37,688 nt of DNA from a virus, in the IMG/VR virus record IMGVR_UViG_3300028774_000021, positions 1 to 37,688 of that record; one strand, written 5' to 3'. The notes under the pieces are model-generated. The model was given only the letters and a program-made list of their open reading frames with translations. It was not told the DNA's origin and did no database searches. Shown piece after piece: positions 1 through 8,253 of this stretch (its first letter is position 1; every line of letters begins with the position of its first letter). Made by a program: the position numbers and the translations under genes.

Positions 1-505
1 TGTAGTCTTCAGATTTACGTTTTGTTTGGCGTTCTTCAAAATCATTAAAAACAGCTTCAAACTTTGCATTTTGGATACTAAATTTAGCTATGTCGTCGGC
101 GTACTTTATTAACAAGTCATATGACGCATCTTTTTCTCCTCTATTATAAGCTTCAACTATTTTATCGTTAGCCTCAAGAAATTTCATTTGTTTAATGTAT
201 CTCTCAAAAGTCTCGACTATCAGTTCAGCTTCATTTTCGTTGGTAGGTTCAAAATCTTTTATTTCTACTATTTTATTGAGTATGTCTTCATCATCAATAA
301 ATTCTTGTTGCAGTTGACCTATCGTTGGCACCACGCCCGTTTTATCATACCGTTTAGATATCCATTGCCACATTTTCTTCTCAGACTCCTCTTGCAGGTA
401 AGAATATTTCAGATATTGCTTAGCAATATCCATTATGGTGCGTTTCTGAAGTGCTACAGCCAATAACTCTACAATAAAATTCTCAGCCAGTTTATTATTC
501 GCCAT
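1..505 (-). CDS. Replicative DnaB-type helicase, N-terminal part (cut by window edge)
   Basis: An open reading frame of 168 codons starts at the ATG at 505-503 (MANNKLAENF) and runs off the left edge without a stop. The visible part is helical and matches, by eye, the N-terminal region of phage DnaB-family hexameric helicases: an early helix (FIVELLAVALQKR), a PTIGQLQQEF segment, and an FSIQNAKFEAVFNDFEER segment that normally leads to the RecA-like ATPase core. The Walker A and B motifs would lie beyond the window, so activity cannot be confirmed. The start codon overlaps the end of the upstream 195-aa gene by 11 bp, which suggests translational coupling within a replication operon headed by the UvsW-like helicase. 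Its likely role is to unwind the phage replication fork in the host cytoplasm. Confidence 0.7.
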   Translation of the reverse strand, partial: MANNKLAENFIVELLAVALQKRTIMDIAKQYLKYSYLQEESEKKMWQWISKRYDKTGVVPTIGQLQQEFIDDEDILNKIVEIKDFEPTNENEAELIVETFERYIKQMKFLEANDKIVEAYNRGEKDASYDLLIKYADDIAKFSIQNAKFEAVFNDFEERQTKRKSEDY

Positions 506-1082
506 ATCCCCTTTTTATATATACTTTATTGTATTCTTGTTTTAATAGTAATTTGCATTCGTTCTTGTTGGAACACATCACACAAAAGGAACTTTTATGG
601 AAGTACAACGTTGTAGTTGCTATGCACCATAAAAATCCTCGGTCGGTGTTTAAATGTAAAGCTTTTTGTTTTTCTTCCCTTTGAATCAGGGTGACGACAA
701 GTTCGTTAATCTTAGAGTTTTTCTTAATAACGTTGATGCGATGCCGGATTTTTATACCCGCTCTAGTCATAAAGACATTCGTTTCCATAGAGCACATATT
801 CCAACGCTTTATAGCACTGGCTCCAAATATCCAACTAATTCGTACACGACGGGAGTAATCAATGTCAGATCCGTCATTAAACCAGCTCTGCATCCCATAC
901 TCAAGAAACTTCCTTATAAAGTCTTCTCCTATCTCGTCGCCAAAATAATCCATAAAATTATTGAAGCTGTTTACGTCGTTATCATTACATTTTAGCGGGT
1001 GTTTGTTTTTTGTGATTTGTTCTAGTAACTCAATTAAAGTATCAACCGCGTACCTAAATAATTTTTGTCTTCTCTTATTCAT
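495..1082 (-). CDS. Unknown protein with C-x13-C-x2-C-x5-C motif between two helicase genes
   Basis: A 195-residue basic protein that I do not recognise. The clearest feature is a C-terminal cysteine cluster, Cys153, Cys167, Cys170 and Cys176, spaced like a zinc or iron-sulfur site. The N-terminal half is mostly helical with a conserved-looking aromatic segment (NNFMDYFGDEIGEDF). The gene begins 2 bp after the UvsW-like helicase and overlaps the DnaB-like gene by 11 bp, so it is probably co-translated with both and may act in replication, for example as a loader, single-strand binding or primase-associated factor. That role is inferred from position only. Confidence 0.75.
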   Translation of the reverse strand: MNKRRQKLFRYAVDTLIELLEQITKNKHPLKCNDNDVNSFNNFMDYFGDEIGEDFIRKFLEYGMQSWFNDGSDIDYSRRVRISWIFGASAIKRWNMCSMETNVFMTRAGIKIRHRINVIKKNSKINELVVTLIQREEKQKALHLNTDRGFLWCIATTTLYFHKSSFCVMCSNKNECKLLLKQEYNKVYIKRGYGE

Positions 1083-1084
1083 TT

Positions 1085-2584
1085 TTATATTCTAAACCAT
1101 TTAGCTATCCAACGTTCAAGTGTGGGGAAACAATCATCAACTGAAGTGTCTAAAATTCCGACTTCGTCTTCCCCGATTGCCTTAATATAAGTATTTAACC
1201 TTGTTTCGGAATGTTCGCTAAAATACAGCGAATATACGTCAAAAAAATCGATTATCAGGCTTCTGTCTTTAGTAGCGGTTGTTCCTAAAACACGCCCTTT
1301 CTTTTGTATTGTGTTCGCGTCTTCCAAACCTCCGTCTACATTTATCAATACTTCAACCTCGCTTACCGTTACCCCCTTTTTGAATATTCCGGAAGCTAAC
1401 AAGAATCCGCCGCTTTCCTTCAAGAAGTTATTTTTTGCTTCTTCGCGCTCTTCGGTTTTAGTACCGCCGTGTATAAACTTAATGCCGCTTGCTTTGGAAA
1501 TCTTTTTACCATGTTCAATACTCTGAAACAATATCAATGTCTTCAAATTTAAGCGTTTCAATATGTCTATAACGTGAAACAATGCATTGTTGCGTATCAC
1601 ATTTTCGAATATTATCTTTTTGCGATATTCGTTGTAATCGGTATTGTCCTCCATTTCAGCCCCGTAATCAACTTGGTTATGGTCTAATAGCAGCATGAAT
1701 ACTTTATAGTCGCTCAATACCTTTCGGTCTCTTAATGTCGATTCTTTAATAGTGTAAACTATTCCGCCTGACCAAGCCTGAAGTTTTAAATTTTGAATAA
1801 ACGAATTAGCACGGTATGGAGTTGCTGAAAGGCAAAGCAAATAATCAATCTTATGACATTTCTTATAAATAGACAATCTTGTGTCTGAACAGTTGTCGTG
1901 TATTTCATCGATGCAAAGAAATTTCAAATGTTTTAAATACTCCAACATCTTTTTCTTTTTTGCCTTGTCTTTGCAACGCGTCGATACCGCTTGTTGAACG
2001 GTTTGAATCATAGCCACTGTAACTAAATGATTCGTGTCTATTCTGCCAGCCCGTATTTCCCCAATTTCAATACCGCCGTATGGCTCAAAAAACTCCTTTA
2101 TATCTCCAACGGCTTGACTGAACAACACATCTGTATCGACAATAAATAAAAACTTATCGGTTGGGTTGTTGTTATTAAATATCCGTATTATTTCTGAAGC
2201 GATGAAAGTTTTACCGCCTCGGGTTGGAACTACAATGATGCCAAATCTTTTCTCAAAAAACGCTTCAACTGCTTCAGATTGGTGGTCATATTTTCCCGAC
2301 ATACGAGAATCAATAACCGTTCCCGTTGGAAGTGTATATTCATAATTGTATAAATCGTACGTAATGTCGTTTTCTTTTAAATAAGCCTCCAATACGCTCA
2401 ACATTCCAATCTTAAATGTATAAATACGCTTATCAAACATTTCGCTGTATTTCTTAGCGGCGTATGGGTCGGGGTTTTTGAACGAAAGTGCTTTCCCAAC
2501 GTGTTTCAACCCAATCTTAGTTGATTTAGCAAAACTGAACTCAAAATTACTTATTCTTTCAATGGTCACAATGGGCTGTTTCAT
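1085..2584 (-). CDS. UvsW-like superfamily 2 DNA/RNA helicase
   Basis: This 499-residue protein has the motif order of T4 UvsW-type SF2 helicases and nearly the same length (about 500 aa). Visible motifs are a Walker A variant PTRGGKT (120-126), a DEIH box (226-229), SAT (253-255) and a motif VI region QKKGRVLG (427-434). An N-terminal domain of about 90 residues precedes the helicase core, as in UvsW. Such enzymes unwind R-loops and branch-migrate recombination intermediates, which helps switch origin-dependent to recombination-dependent replication. In motif VI the residue at the usual second-arginine position is Gly434 rather than Arg. The gene is the first after the structural operon terminator and leads the replication genes. 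Confidence 0.88.
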   Translation of the reverse strand: MKQPIVTIERISNFEFSFAKSTKIGLKHVGKALSFKNPDPYAAKKYSEMFDKRIYTFKIGMLSVLEAYLKENDITYDLYNYEYTLPTGTVIDSRMSGKYDHQSEAVEAFFEKRFGIIVVPTRGGKTFIASEIIRIFNNNNPTDKFLFIVDTDVLFSQAVGDIKEFFEPYGGIEIGEIRAGRIDTNHLVTVAMIQTVQQAVSTRCKDKAKKKKMLEYLKHLKFLCIDEIHDNCSDTRLSIYKKCHKIDYLLCLSATPYRANSFIQNLKLQAWSGGIVYTIKESTLRDRKVLSDYKVFMLLLDHNQVDYGAEMEDNTDYNEYRKKIIFENVIRNNALFHVIDILKRLNLKTLILFQSIEHGKKISKASGIKFIHGGTKTEEREEAKNNFLKESGGFLLASGIFKKGVTVSEVEVLINVDGGLEDANTIQKKGRVLGTTATKDRSLIIDFFDVYSLYFSEHSETRLNTYIKAIGEDEVGILDTSVDDCFPTLERWIAKWFRI

Positions 2585-2875
2585 TTTCTTAATATTTTAC
2601 AGGAGGAAGGATAAAGAAGAAGACCACCCCCTCTCCCCTCTTTGGGTTACTTTTACAGTATGAAAGTCGTGAGTTGTTAATAGACCACCCCTTGTTCAGA
2701 CCGAAACAGAGCTCACACGTTAGACTTAAACTTTGAACTAAAAATGTTGATTTTAAAGCATCCTACGCAAACTTGAAAGCTCTTTCATATAAGTAGTTGA
2801 ACGCAGATAGAAAGTTTATTAACAAAAAGAGCGGGCATGAATAGCTCGCTCTTTTAAATGATAAGTAATCAAGTT
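2585..2875. other. Intergenic gap between structural and replication modules
   Basis: This 291-bp gap has no convincing ORF on either strand. It contains the terminator at 2826-2854, and the leader of the UvsW-like gene must lie in the remainder. On the minus strand the leader holds a G-rich stretch (complement of 2621-2644) that is unusual for this AT-rich genome, and a 10-bp direct repeat (AGACCACCCC on the plus strand at 2621-2630 and 2682-2691). I looked for a Bacteroidota-type promoter (TTTG near -33 and TAnnTTTG near -7) and found no good match, so promoter position is unknown. Confidence 0.6.
2826..2854 (-). terminator. Intrinsic terminator at end of the structural operon
   Basis: An 11-bp stem (2826-2836 pairing with 2844-2854, one G-U pair) encloses a 7-nt loop. 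On the minus strand the stem is followed by a T-run (TTTTTGTT), giving a standard rho-independent terminator 22 bp past the stop of the 2876 gene. The plus-strand side also has TTTT, so it may be weakly bidirectional. It separates late structural genes from the replication genes. Confidence 0.85.
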
Positions 2876-3694
2876 TTATATTAAGTTGGTGCCGTCCCAT
2901 ACATAACTCAAATTGTTGTATACATAAATTGTACCGCTGACTGGCGTAACCCCGTCGTCGAACAAAAAATCTCCATCTGGGCGTATTATGGAATGAATAT
3001 TTTTATCGGCTACCGAAAAATATTTATCTCCCAATTGTAGAGCGCGTGGGTCTGGTTCTTCGCCTGTTATTTGAATCAATCTAACTGGAGGATTAACGTA
3101 ACCCAAGAATGGTTGCAATTCCCAACCCTCAAATATTTTTGAGTAAAACCCATTATTAGAAAATGTTGGGTCTCCTTTCACTGAAACGATTTCTCCGTAA
3201 TTAATATCCAACCCGTCTACACCAATTGAGGATAATGAATCTGCTTGCATATCTGACTTTAAAGCGTATGTTTTTCTCACGTTTAAAGTTCTTGTGTAAT
3301 TGTTAGTTTGATAAACAGCGGTAACATTTGTTTCAAAAGTCTTAACTTCCCAATATTTTGTATTCCACATGAGTATTGCTATAACACCTGAATCAACAGG
3401 AGTCGTAATAGTTATCTTGGAACCGTTTACATCATGGAAATTAGCAAATGTAATTGTGCTGCCTTTGCCGACTCCAGATATGTAACTCACCCTCGAAGTA
3501 TCGGGTTGTATTGGGATTGTATTAGCAATAGCAAAACCTGTTAACGAAGACTGAGTCGCCAATTCCAAACCGCGGATGTAATCTAACATGCTCAAAGCAT
3601 ACGCTTGTTCACTTGCTGGAGTTATTTCAGTTCCAACTGGCCTGCCTAACAAAGCGGCTATTATTAAATTTTTGGTATCAATATATCCAGACAT
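2876..3694 (-). CDS. Tail fibre-like virion protein, last gene of structural block
   Basis: A 272-residue protein with an N-terminal module (MSGYIDTKNLIIAALLGRP, then a helix ending in DYIRGLEL and the segment TIPIQP) that I associate with fibre-like virion proteins of phages infecting Bacteroidota. The middle has the pattern of a beta-rich head (ITFANFHDVNG followed by ILMWNTKYW). The C-terminal part consists of short beta repeats (GDKYFSVADKNIH, GTIYVYNNLSYVW) like those of phage fibre tips. It sits last in the virion operon, before a strong terminator, where adhesin genes are common. A receptor-binding or fibre-attachment role is inferred. The family recollection is from memory, not a search. 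Confidence 0.6.
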   Translation of the reverse strand: MSGYIDTKNLIIAALLGRPVGTEITPASEQAYALSMLDYIRGLELATQSSLTGFAIANTIPIQPDTSRVSYISGVGKGSTITFANFHDVNGSKITITTPVDSGVIAILMWNTKYWEVKTFETNVTAVYQTNNYTRTLNVRKTYALKSDMQADSLSSIGVDGLDINYGEIVSVKGDPTFSNNGFYSKIFEGWELQPFLGYVNPPVRLIQITGEEPDPRALQLGDKYFSVADKNIHSIIRPDGDFLFDDGVTPVSGTIYVYNNLSYVWDGTNLI

Positions 3695-3706
3695 AATTAT
3701 TTTGTT

Positions 3707-4606
3707 TTAAGAATAAGATTCTTTTTGATAATTTGGGTCAAAATTTTCACTTTCAATTAAGTCGTATTCTAAAATAAATTCAACTTCTTCACCCGTATTG
3801 TTTATTGTTTTAGCCTTATATTCGGCAAATAAAACCTCATCTGTTTTATTGCTACTTTTTTTAATCAACCTTTGTACCCAAATTCCTATTGCCCCGCCTG
3901 ACAAAAATGGCTCGTCGTTATTAGTCAAAGCAACAGAGTTATCAGCTTTGTTTTTATACTCCCCGTCGAATTGCAATACTAATTCACCGTCCGTTATAAA
4001 GGAGCATGTCTCAGGCACTGAAATAACCATCTCGTCCGTGCGTTCAATCCTCATAGTATCATCCGTTAACCGCTTAACCGTATAATCTGTATCTTCAAGA
4101 GCCGAGTCAATAGCACTATAAGTACCGTACATCCCTTCGGAAATAGATTCACACATTACATCAAACGGATACAATACAAAAGATTCACCTACCGCCGCAG
4201 GTTTGACTATTTTTAAATTTACCCCCGCTCTATAAAACGCGGCTGAAAAGAACTCTGCCTGTATTGGTTCTTGATATCTGCTAGATATTTTCTCCATAAA
4301 TAACTCATTCCCCACAGGAACCGCAGCCACTTTAAACTCGGCTAAATTAGTGTCGTCACCAATAATTTTCAAAGTCACGTTTTTTACGGGAAAATCAAAC
4401 TTATTAACCAAACAAATTCCAATAGTTTCTTTTTGTCTTTTTTCGATTGTCAAAGAAGATATTAAATCAAATAAAACATTCACGGCTGCATTGGGAACGG
4501 GAGAAGAAGAAACAAATCCGCCAAGGCTCCTCATTGGGTCTGTTTGAGGAAATTCTCCTCCAGACTTTACGAGTGAAGAGGACGAGCCTGTTAAGTATAT
4601 CATCAT
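3707..4606 (-). CDS. Virion structural protein, probable baseplate or fibre component
   Basis: A 299-residue acidic, beta-rich protein without a catalytic motif I recognise. The N-terminus (MMIYLTGSSSSLVKSGG, then QTDPMRSLGGF and SSPVPNAAVNVLF) looks like an attachment segment, followed by alternating hydrophobic strands (for example NVTLKIIGDD). It lies in a tight same-strand run of virion genes between the J-like baseplate gene and the operon terminator, so a peripheral baseplate or fibre role is likely. Two ATGs are adjacent at the start (4606 and 4603) and either could be used. Confidence 0.55.
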   Translation of the reverse strand: MMIYLTGSSSSLVKSGGEFPQTDPMRSLGGFVSSSPVPNAAVNVLFDLISSLTIEKRQKETIGICLVNKFDFPVKNVTLKIIGDDTNLAEFKVAAVPVGNELFMEKISSRYQEPIQAEFFSAAFYRAGVNLKIVKPAAVGESFVLYPFDVMCESISEGMYGTYSAIDSALEDTDYTVKRLTDDTMRIERTDEMVISVPETCSFITDGELVLQFDGEYKNKADNSVALTNNDEPFLSGGAIGIWVQRLIKKSSNKTDEVLFAEYKAKTINNTGEEVEFILEYDLIESENFDPNYQKESYS

Positions 4607-4610
4607 AATT

Positions 4611-5966
4611 TTATGAGTATTGTCGGGTTGTTGTTATTTTGTTTATATTAATCGCAAAAGAAGATTCTGACAAAATTTCAGTATCGTTCAATAAATTTTT
4701 GAAATTAGCAATGCAAAATTTTTGTAAAATTGTTTTCACATTACCTATTAACCTATAACGCAACGATATTGTGCTTTTACCGTAATCGACAGGCACTGAT
4801 ATGCGATTATAAATGTTATCAATGTTGAGTTTGTAGTATGCAGGGTGTGCTTGACCAGATACTGAAACTTCAAACTCAATTTCGTCAAAATCAGGTATGA
4901 TAACAAAATCATTTTCTGTGTCAGAAATAAAAGAAGAGTCCATATCAGGAACCGATAAATCTTTGTTGGCATTGGAAATTATTTTTGCTCGCTTCATGTT
5001 TGAGCGATTCAACAAAATCCAACCGTTGAACATATTATCAGGTATGGAGCCAACTCCTAAATAATTGCAACCGCCCGTTATGCGAAACGTGTTATTAGTT
5101 GACAATGGAAAGAATGAGAACGAAGATATCTTGTATCCATGTTCAATTGAAATCAACAATTGTCTTTCAGAGTGAATAGCCGCGTCTAATATGCTAACAA
5201 TGGGGTTAAGTGAATTTTTATTTGCGTTAGCTGAATCGTTAAAAACCGAAATTCCTCTAAGATCTTTTATCTCCAAGACTCCGTTTTGATATTCAGTTTG
5301 GGCTAAAAAATATTGGTCTTCAGCTAATATTGGAGCGACGTCTGATACTAGTTCTATAATAGAACAAGAGTCATATTCGTATATCAGTTCATCGTCGTTT
5401 ATTTGTTCAGATCCTGGTGTAAACGTTCCGATTGCGCTGTACCTCAAATTATTTTCAGGAGCAAACGCCCCGCTTAATATAGCAGAAGTGTCTGAAATAA
5501 CTTTCAAGACTTCATAATCGCTAACATTCAGATTTGAATTTAATCTTACTTTATTGGGGAAATTATTTCCGCCGCGTAGAACTTCTGTAAAATTAGTTCC
5601 AACTCCCGTTAAAGAACCATTTGCATTTACGCTTACCGAACCAGTTTCTAAATTTGTTGTTTTGTATTGAGCAACGAACCAATGTTTGAAACCGTCGGTT
5701 GAAACTATGACGCTAATAGAATTAGACAGCGTTATTAAATTAAGTTTGGAATCAACAGCAATTCCAGGATTGAAAGTTATGGAATTTACATTACCTAACG
5801 ATTTAGTTGCCTTTAGATAAGTATTTTTAGAGTCTCTAACAACTCCAAAAGATTTTATCATCGCCCCTAGAATTTTCAGATATCCGTTCTCTTTCATAAA
5901 GCTTTGGAGCTTGTTTAACTCACAAGCTTCAAGGAACAAATCGGGACTTATTTTTAATCTTGACAT
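4611..5966 (-). CDS. Virion structural protein, probable baseplate-fibre connector
   Basis: A 451-residue protein that starts with a helical segment (ISPDLFLEACELNKLQSFM) and continues as beta-rich sequence. It contains a segment with the pattern GSVSVNANGSLTGVGTNF and later YEVLKVISDTSAIL, which is typical of small beta-sandwich repeats in phage baseplate and tail appendage proteins. A strand-rich C-terminal domain follows (IEFEVSVSGQAHPAYYKL). No enzyme motif was seen. Its position in the distal tail gene cluster supports an appendage or baseplate rim role, but the exact function is unknown. Confidence 0.55.
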   Translation of the reverse strand: MSRLKISPDLFLEACELNKLQSFMKENGYLKILGAMIKSFGVVRDSKNTYLKATKSLGNVNSITFNPGIAVDSKLNLITLSNSISVIVSTDGFKHWFVAQYKTTNLETGSVSVNANGSLTGVGTNFTEVLRGGNNFPNKVRLNSNLNVSDYEVLKVISDTSAILSGAFAPENNLRYSAIGTFTPGSEQINDDELIYEYDSCSIIELVSDVAPILAEDQYFLAQTEYQNGVLEIKDLRGISVFNDSANANKNSLNPIVSILDAAIHSERQLLISIEHGYKISSFSFFPLSTNNTFRITGGCNYLGVGSIPDNMFNGWILLNRSNMKRAKIISNANKDLSVPDMDSSFISDTENDFVIIPDFDEIEFEVSVSGQAHPAYYKLNIDNIYNRISVPVDYGKSTISLRYRLIGNVKTILQKFCIANFKNLLNDTEILSESSFAININKITTTRQYS

Positions 5967-5994
5967 ATCTATAAATCTTTCTTATTAATACTTG

Positions 5995-7341
5995 TTAAAT
6001 GTATATTGTTATGTTATTCAAATTATAAGGCAACAGATATTTGTTAGATATAAATGTTATTTGTTCATCCGTCAAGCCCTTGTTATTATTCTTAGCGAAT
6101 ATATAAAACAAATTATATGATTGTATAAACCCATTGCTTTTAGCATTGGCATCTCTGCTTTTCATAGGAAGTATATTAGTACCCCAAACTAGAGGTCTAA
6201 CTTTGTAATTCCAGATGGAAACAGCTCCTCCCGCGTTGCTGTCAATCTGAATAAAGGGCAACATTGATTTCACAAACTTGTTATTGAAATATAAATTGTT
6301 ACCAATATTCAAATTGTTTGTGTAATTGTCTTTGTTGACTGAGGAATAACAATGTATTATTCCTCTAACATTATACCATACATCGTTTCTAAAACCAGAT
6401 AGTGGAGCATCAAAGAACAAGTCGGTGATAGAATCGCCGTTTGGAGTTATGAACGCGTCAACTAGTTTGTTTTTTAAATTATCAAATCCTTCTACTCCAA
6501 AAATTAGTTTATCGTTTGGTTGTAGATTTCTTAATTTAAAACTAAATGTTATTTCGTAATCAATGGAGCTGCTAACTTTTATGAGATAGTTTGAAGCGTC
6601 TTCTGACATAGAAGTTCTTCCAATGCCACATTTACCGCTATCGGATGATAATATCAAAACTCCTTTTCCTTCTAAAAGACTCACGCTAACATTGCTGTTT
6701 TCAGTGACGAAGTAATTGTTGGCATCTACAAAGTCAGCCGTATTTTCTTTTGTTTTGTTTAAAGAGTTTACTCCATTAATCCCCCTATACAACGGAGAAC
6801 TATTACCAACAACCCAACCCATTTTAGTTTTAGGTAGTTTTGAATTTAACAGTTCGTCATTCGTGTTTGAGTTTAATACTCTTCTAAACTCACCATCTAT
6901 TGGCATAACTTTAGAGTTGCTATATAGCTCACCTTTGCTTTTGAACACCAACGTTGTCCCGCGTTTGCGTATTTCGTCGTACAAATGGTATGATAAATAT
7001 TGAAGGTCTTCTAAGGTAATGTTTGATTCATCAAAGTACAAATTGTTTTGTCGGACGTTTTCTTTCATCAAATCTATGTCCGAATTAAAATTTTCAAACC
7101 TTTTTGAAAAACGTATAACCAACGAAAAAAATTTAGATATTGAAGAAAACAAGGAGAGATAATCGGCGTCAACCTCTTCGTCCCTATCATCCCCCCTTGT
7201 TATATAACAGGGAATAATACCCCTAAAATACAACTTCTTCAAAAGATTTGCACTAACAACTTCAGTCAATGAATCGTTTAGTATATTTTTGAATATACTG
7301 GAATTTGTTACGACAAATTCATCAACTTTAGGTGCTTCCAT
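5995..7341 (-). CDS. Virion structural protein with jelly-roll-like C-terminal half
   Basis: A 448-residue protein. The N-terminal third is helical (FKNILNDSL, LFSSISKFFSLVIRFSKRF), followed by an Asn- and Ser-rich beta domain (roughly residues 215-380) with the layout of a jelly-roll carbohydrate-binding module (YEITFSFKLRNL, WYNVRGIIHCY, AVSIWNYKVRP). The C-terminus (GLTDEQITFISNKYLLPYN) is a short helix that may mediate assembly. The helical start plus beta sandwich resembles baseplate-anchored receptor-binding or fibre-tip proteins. The product is unidentified by name; glycan binding is inference from the fold pattern alone. Confidence 0.55.
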   Translation of the reverse strand: MEAPKVDEFVVTNSSIFKNILNDSLTEVVSANLLKKLYFRGIIPCYITRGDDRDEEVDADYLSLFSSISKFFSLVIRFSKRFENFNSDIDLMKENVRQNNLYFDESNITLEDLQYLSYHLYDEIRKRGTTLVFKSKGELYSNSKVMPIDGEFRRVLNSNTNDELLNSKLPKTKMGWVVGNSSPLYRGINGVNSLNKTKENTADFVDANNYFVTENSNVSVSLLEGKGVLILSSDSGKCGIGRTSMSEDASNYLIKVSSSIDYEITFSFKLRNLQPNDKLIFGVEGFDNLKNKLVDAFITPNGDSITDLFFDAPLSGFRNDVWYNVRGIIHCYSSVNKDNYTNNLNIGNNLYFNNKFVKSMLPFIQIDSNAGGAVSIWNYKVRPLVWGTNILPMKSRDANAKSNGFIQSYNLFYIFAKNNNKGLTDEQITFISNKYLLPYNLNNITIYI

Positions 7342-7353
7342 GGTGTGTGATTA

Positions 7354-7896
7354 TTACTTTTTCTTTTTAGTTTTATCTGCCTTTATATCAGATTTAGACA
7401 CTTCTTTTTTCTCCCAATTTTTTGCATCAAAGAAGAACGACAATACGGCTGATTCATCAACGCCTAATTCTATAGGGATAATGAAATTCTTGTCATCTAC
7501 AGTAACCGCTTGCACTAATTGCTTTTTGTCGATTACTTCAAGAACCACGTTGCGATTTTCTTGCATTGATTCATCGTAAACCGCCCTTAATTTGTCGTAT
7601 GATTCTTTGTCTTCTTTTGAAAGCAACGCAACGGAAAGTTTAAAATCGTAATCTTCTTTTTTGCCAGCTGATTCAGCAGCCTTTTTCTTTTCGTTGGCTA
7701 ATTGAATAGCCTTATCTTCTAACTCGATAAGTTCCGGATCTGTACACTTATTTATCAATTCAACTTCTTTAGACAGTATTTCCAAATTTGATAATAAACC
7801 CAAATTAAGATGCAAATTTTTGATTTTGTTTCTCTTACAATAATTAAGAAGTTCTTGTACGTTTTGATGTACGATTTTTATTTCTATCAATTTCAT
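7354..7896 (-). CDS. Small helical tail-associated protein, function unknown
   Basis: A 180-residue, strongly charged and helical protein with a probable coiled coil (about residues 37-80: many Glu, Lys and Leu, including ELIELEDKAIQLANEKKKAA). It has a more compact central region ending at SFFFDAKNWEKK and a Lys-rich tail (KADKTKKKK). The arrangement resembles small DUF1617-like phage proteins encoded near tail appendage genes, but I am not certain. It starts 2 bp after the stop of the 113-aa gene and lies within the fibre gene run, so it may assist fibre folding or attachment. Confidence 0.5.
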   Translation of the reverse strand: MKLIEIKIVHQNVQELLNYCKRNKIKNLHLNLGLLSNLEILSKEVELINKCTDPELIELEDKAIQLANEKKKAAESAGKKEDYDFKLSVALLSKEDKESYDKLRAVYDESMQENRNVVLEVIDKKQLVQAVTVDDKNFIIPIELGVDESAVLSFFFDAKNWEKKEVSKSDIKADKTKKKK

Positions 7897-7898
7897 TT

Positions 7899-8240
7899 TT
7901 ATTCAGCGATGATTGTACAATCGCTATACTCTGGGGTTGTTAATAAATATGTTTCGCAATTTGTTTTCAAGTCTCCCGTTAGAAAATACTTATCAAACGG
8001 ATTGATTTGTTCAGGAGTTGGCATAGGCGGAATATTAAAATTCATTCCTTGACCTACTGAATAGTGCCTATCTGGGATAATCGAGCCCAAACCTTGTTCT
8101 TTTACTTCCTTATTTAGATAAGTACGAACGTTGAAATTTACGGTTTTGCCCACATAATCAATGTTAGCATTGACTACTTCTATGCAAGCCGCGTCGGTGA
8201 TGACTCCGTTTTTGAAGTCCATTGCTGTTTTGAGTGACAT
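7899..8240 (-). CDS. Small protein in fibre region, function unknown
   Basis: A 113-residue protein without recognisable motif. It has an N-terminal segment MSLKTAMDFKNGVITDAACIE, a beta-rich centre and a Pro-rich stretch (FNIPPMPTPEQINPF). It is preceded by a typical leader of this phage (on the minus strand A/T-only for over 15 nt). Position between two virion genes suggests a minor tail or baseplate component; the coding call rests on tight spacing and same-strand context. Confidence 0.5.
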   Translation of the reverse strand: MSLKTAMDFKNGVITDAACIEVVNANIDYVGKTVNFNVRTYLNKEVKEQGLGSIIPDRHYSVGQGMNFNIPPMPTPEQINPFDKYFLTGDLKTNCETYLLTTPEYSDCTIIAE

Positions 8241-8253
8241 AATTTTTTATTTT

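Noticed and set aside
2599-2610. AGGAGGAAGG on the plus strand, like a strong Shine-Dalgarno
   Set aside because: No start codon and gene follow on the plus strand, and this phage does not use such sites; it is the complement of the pyrimidine-rich leader of the helicase gene.
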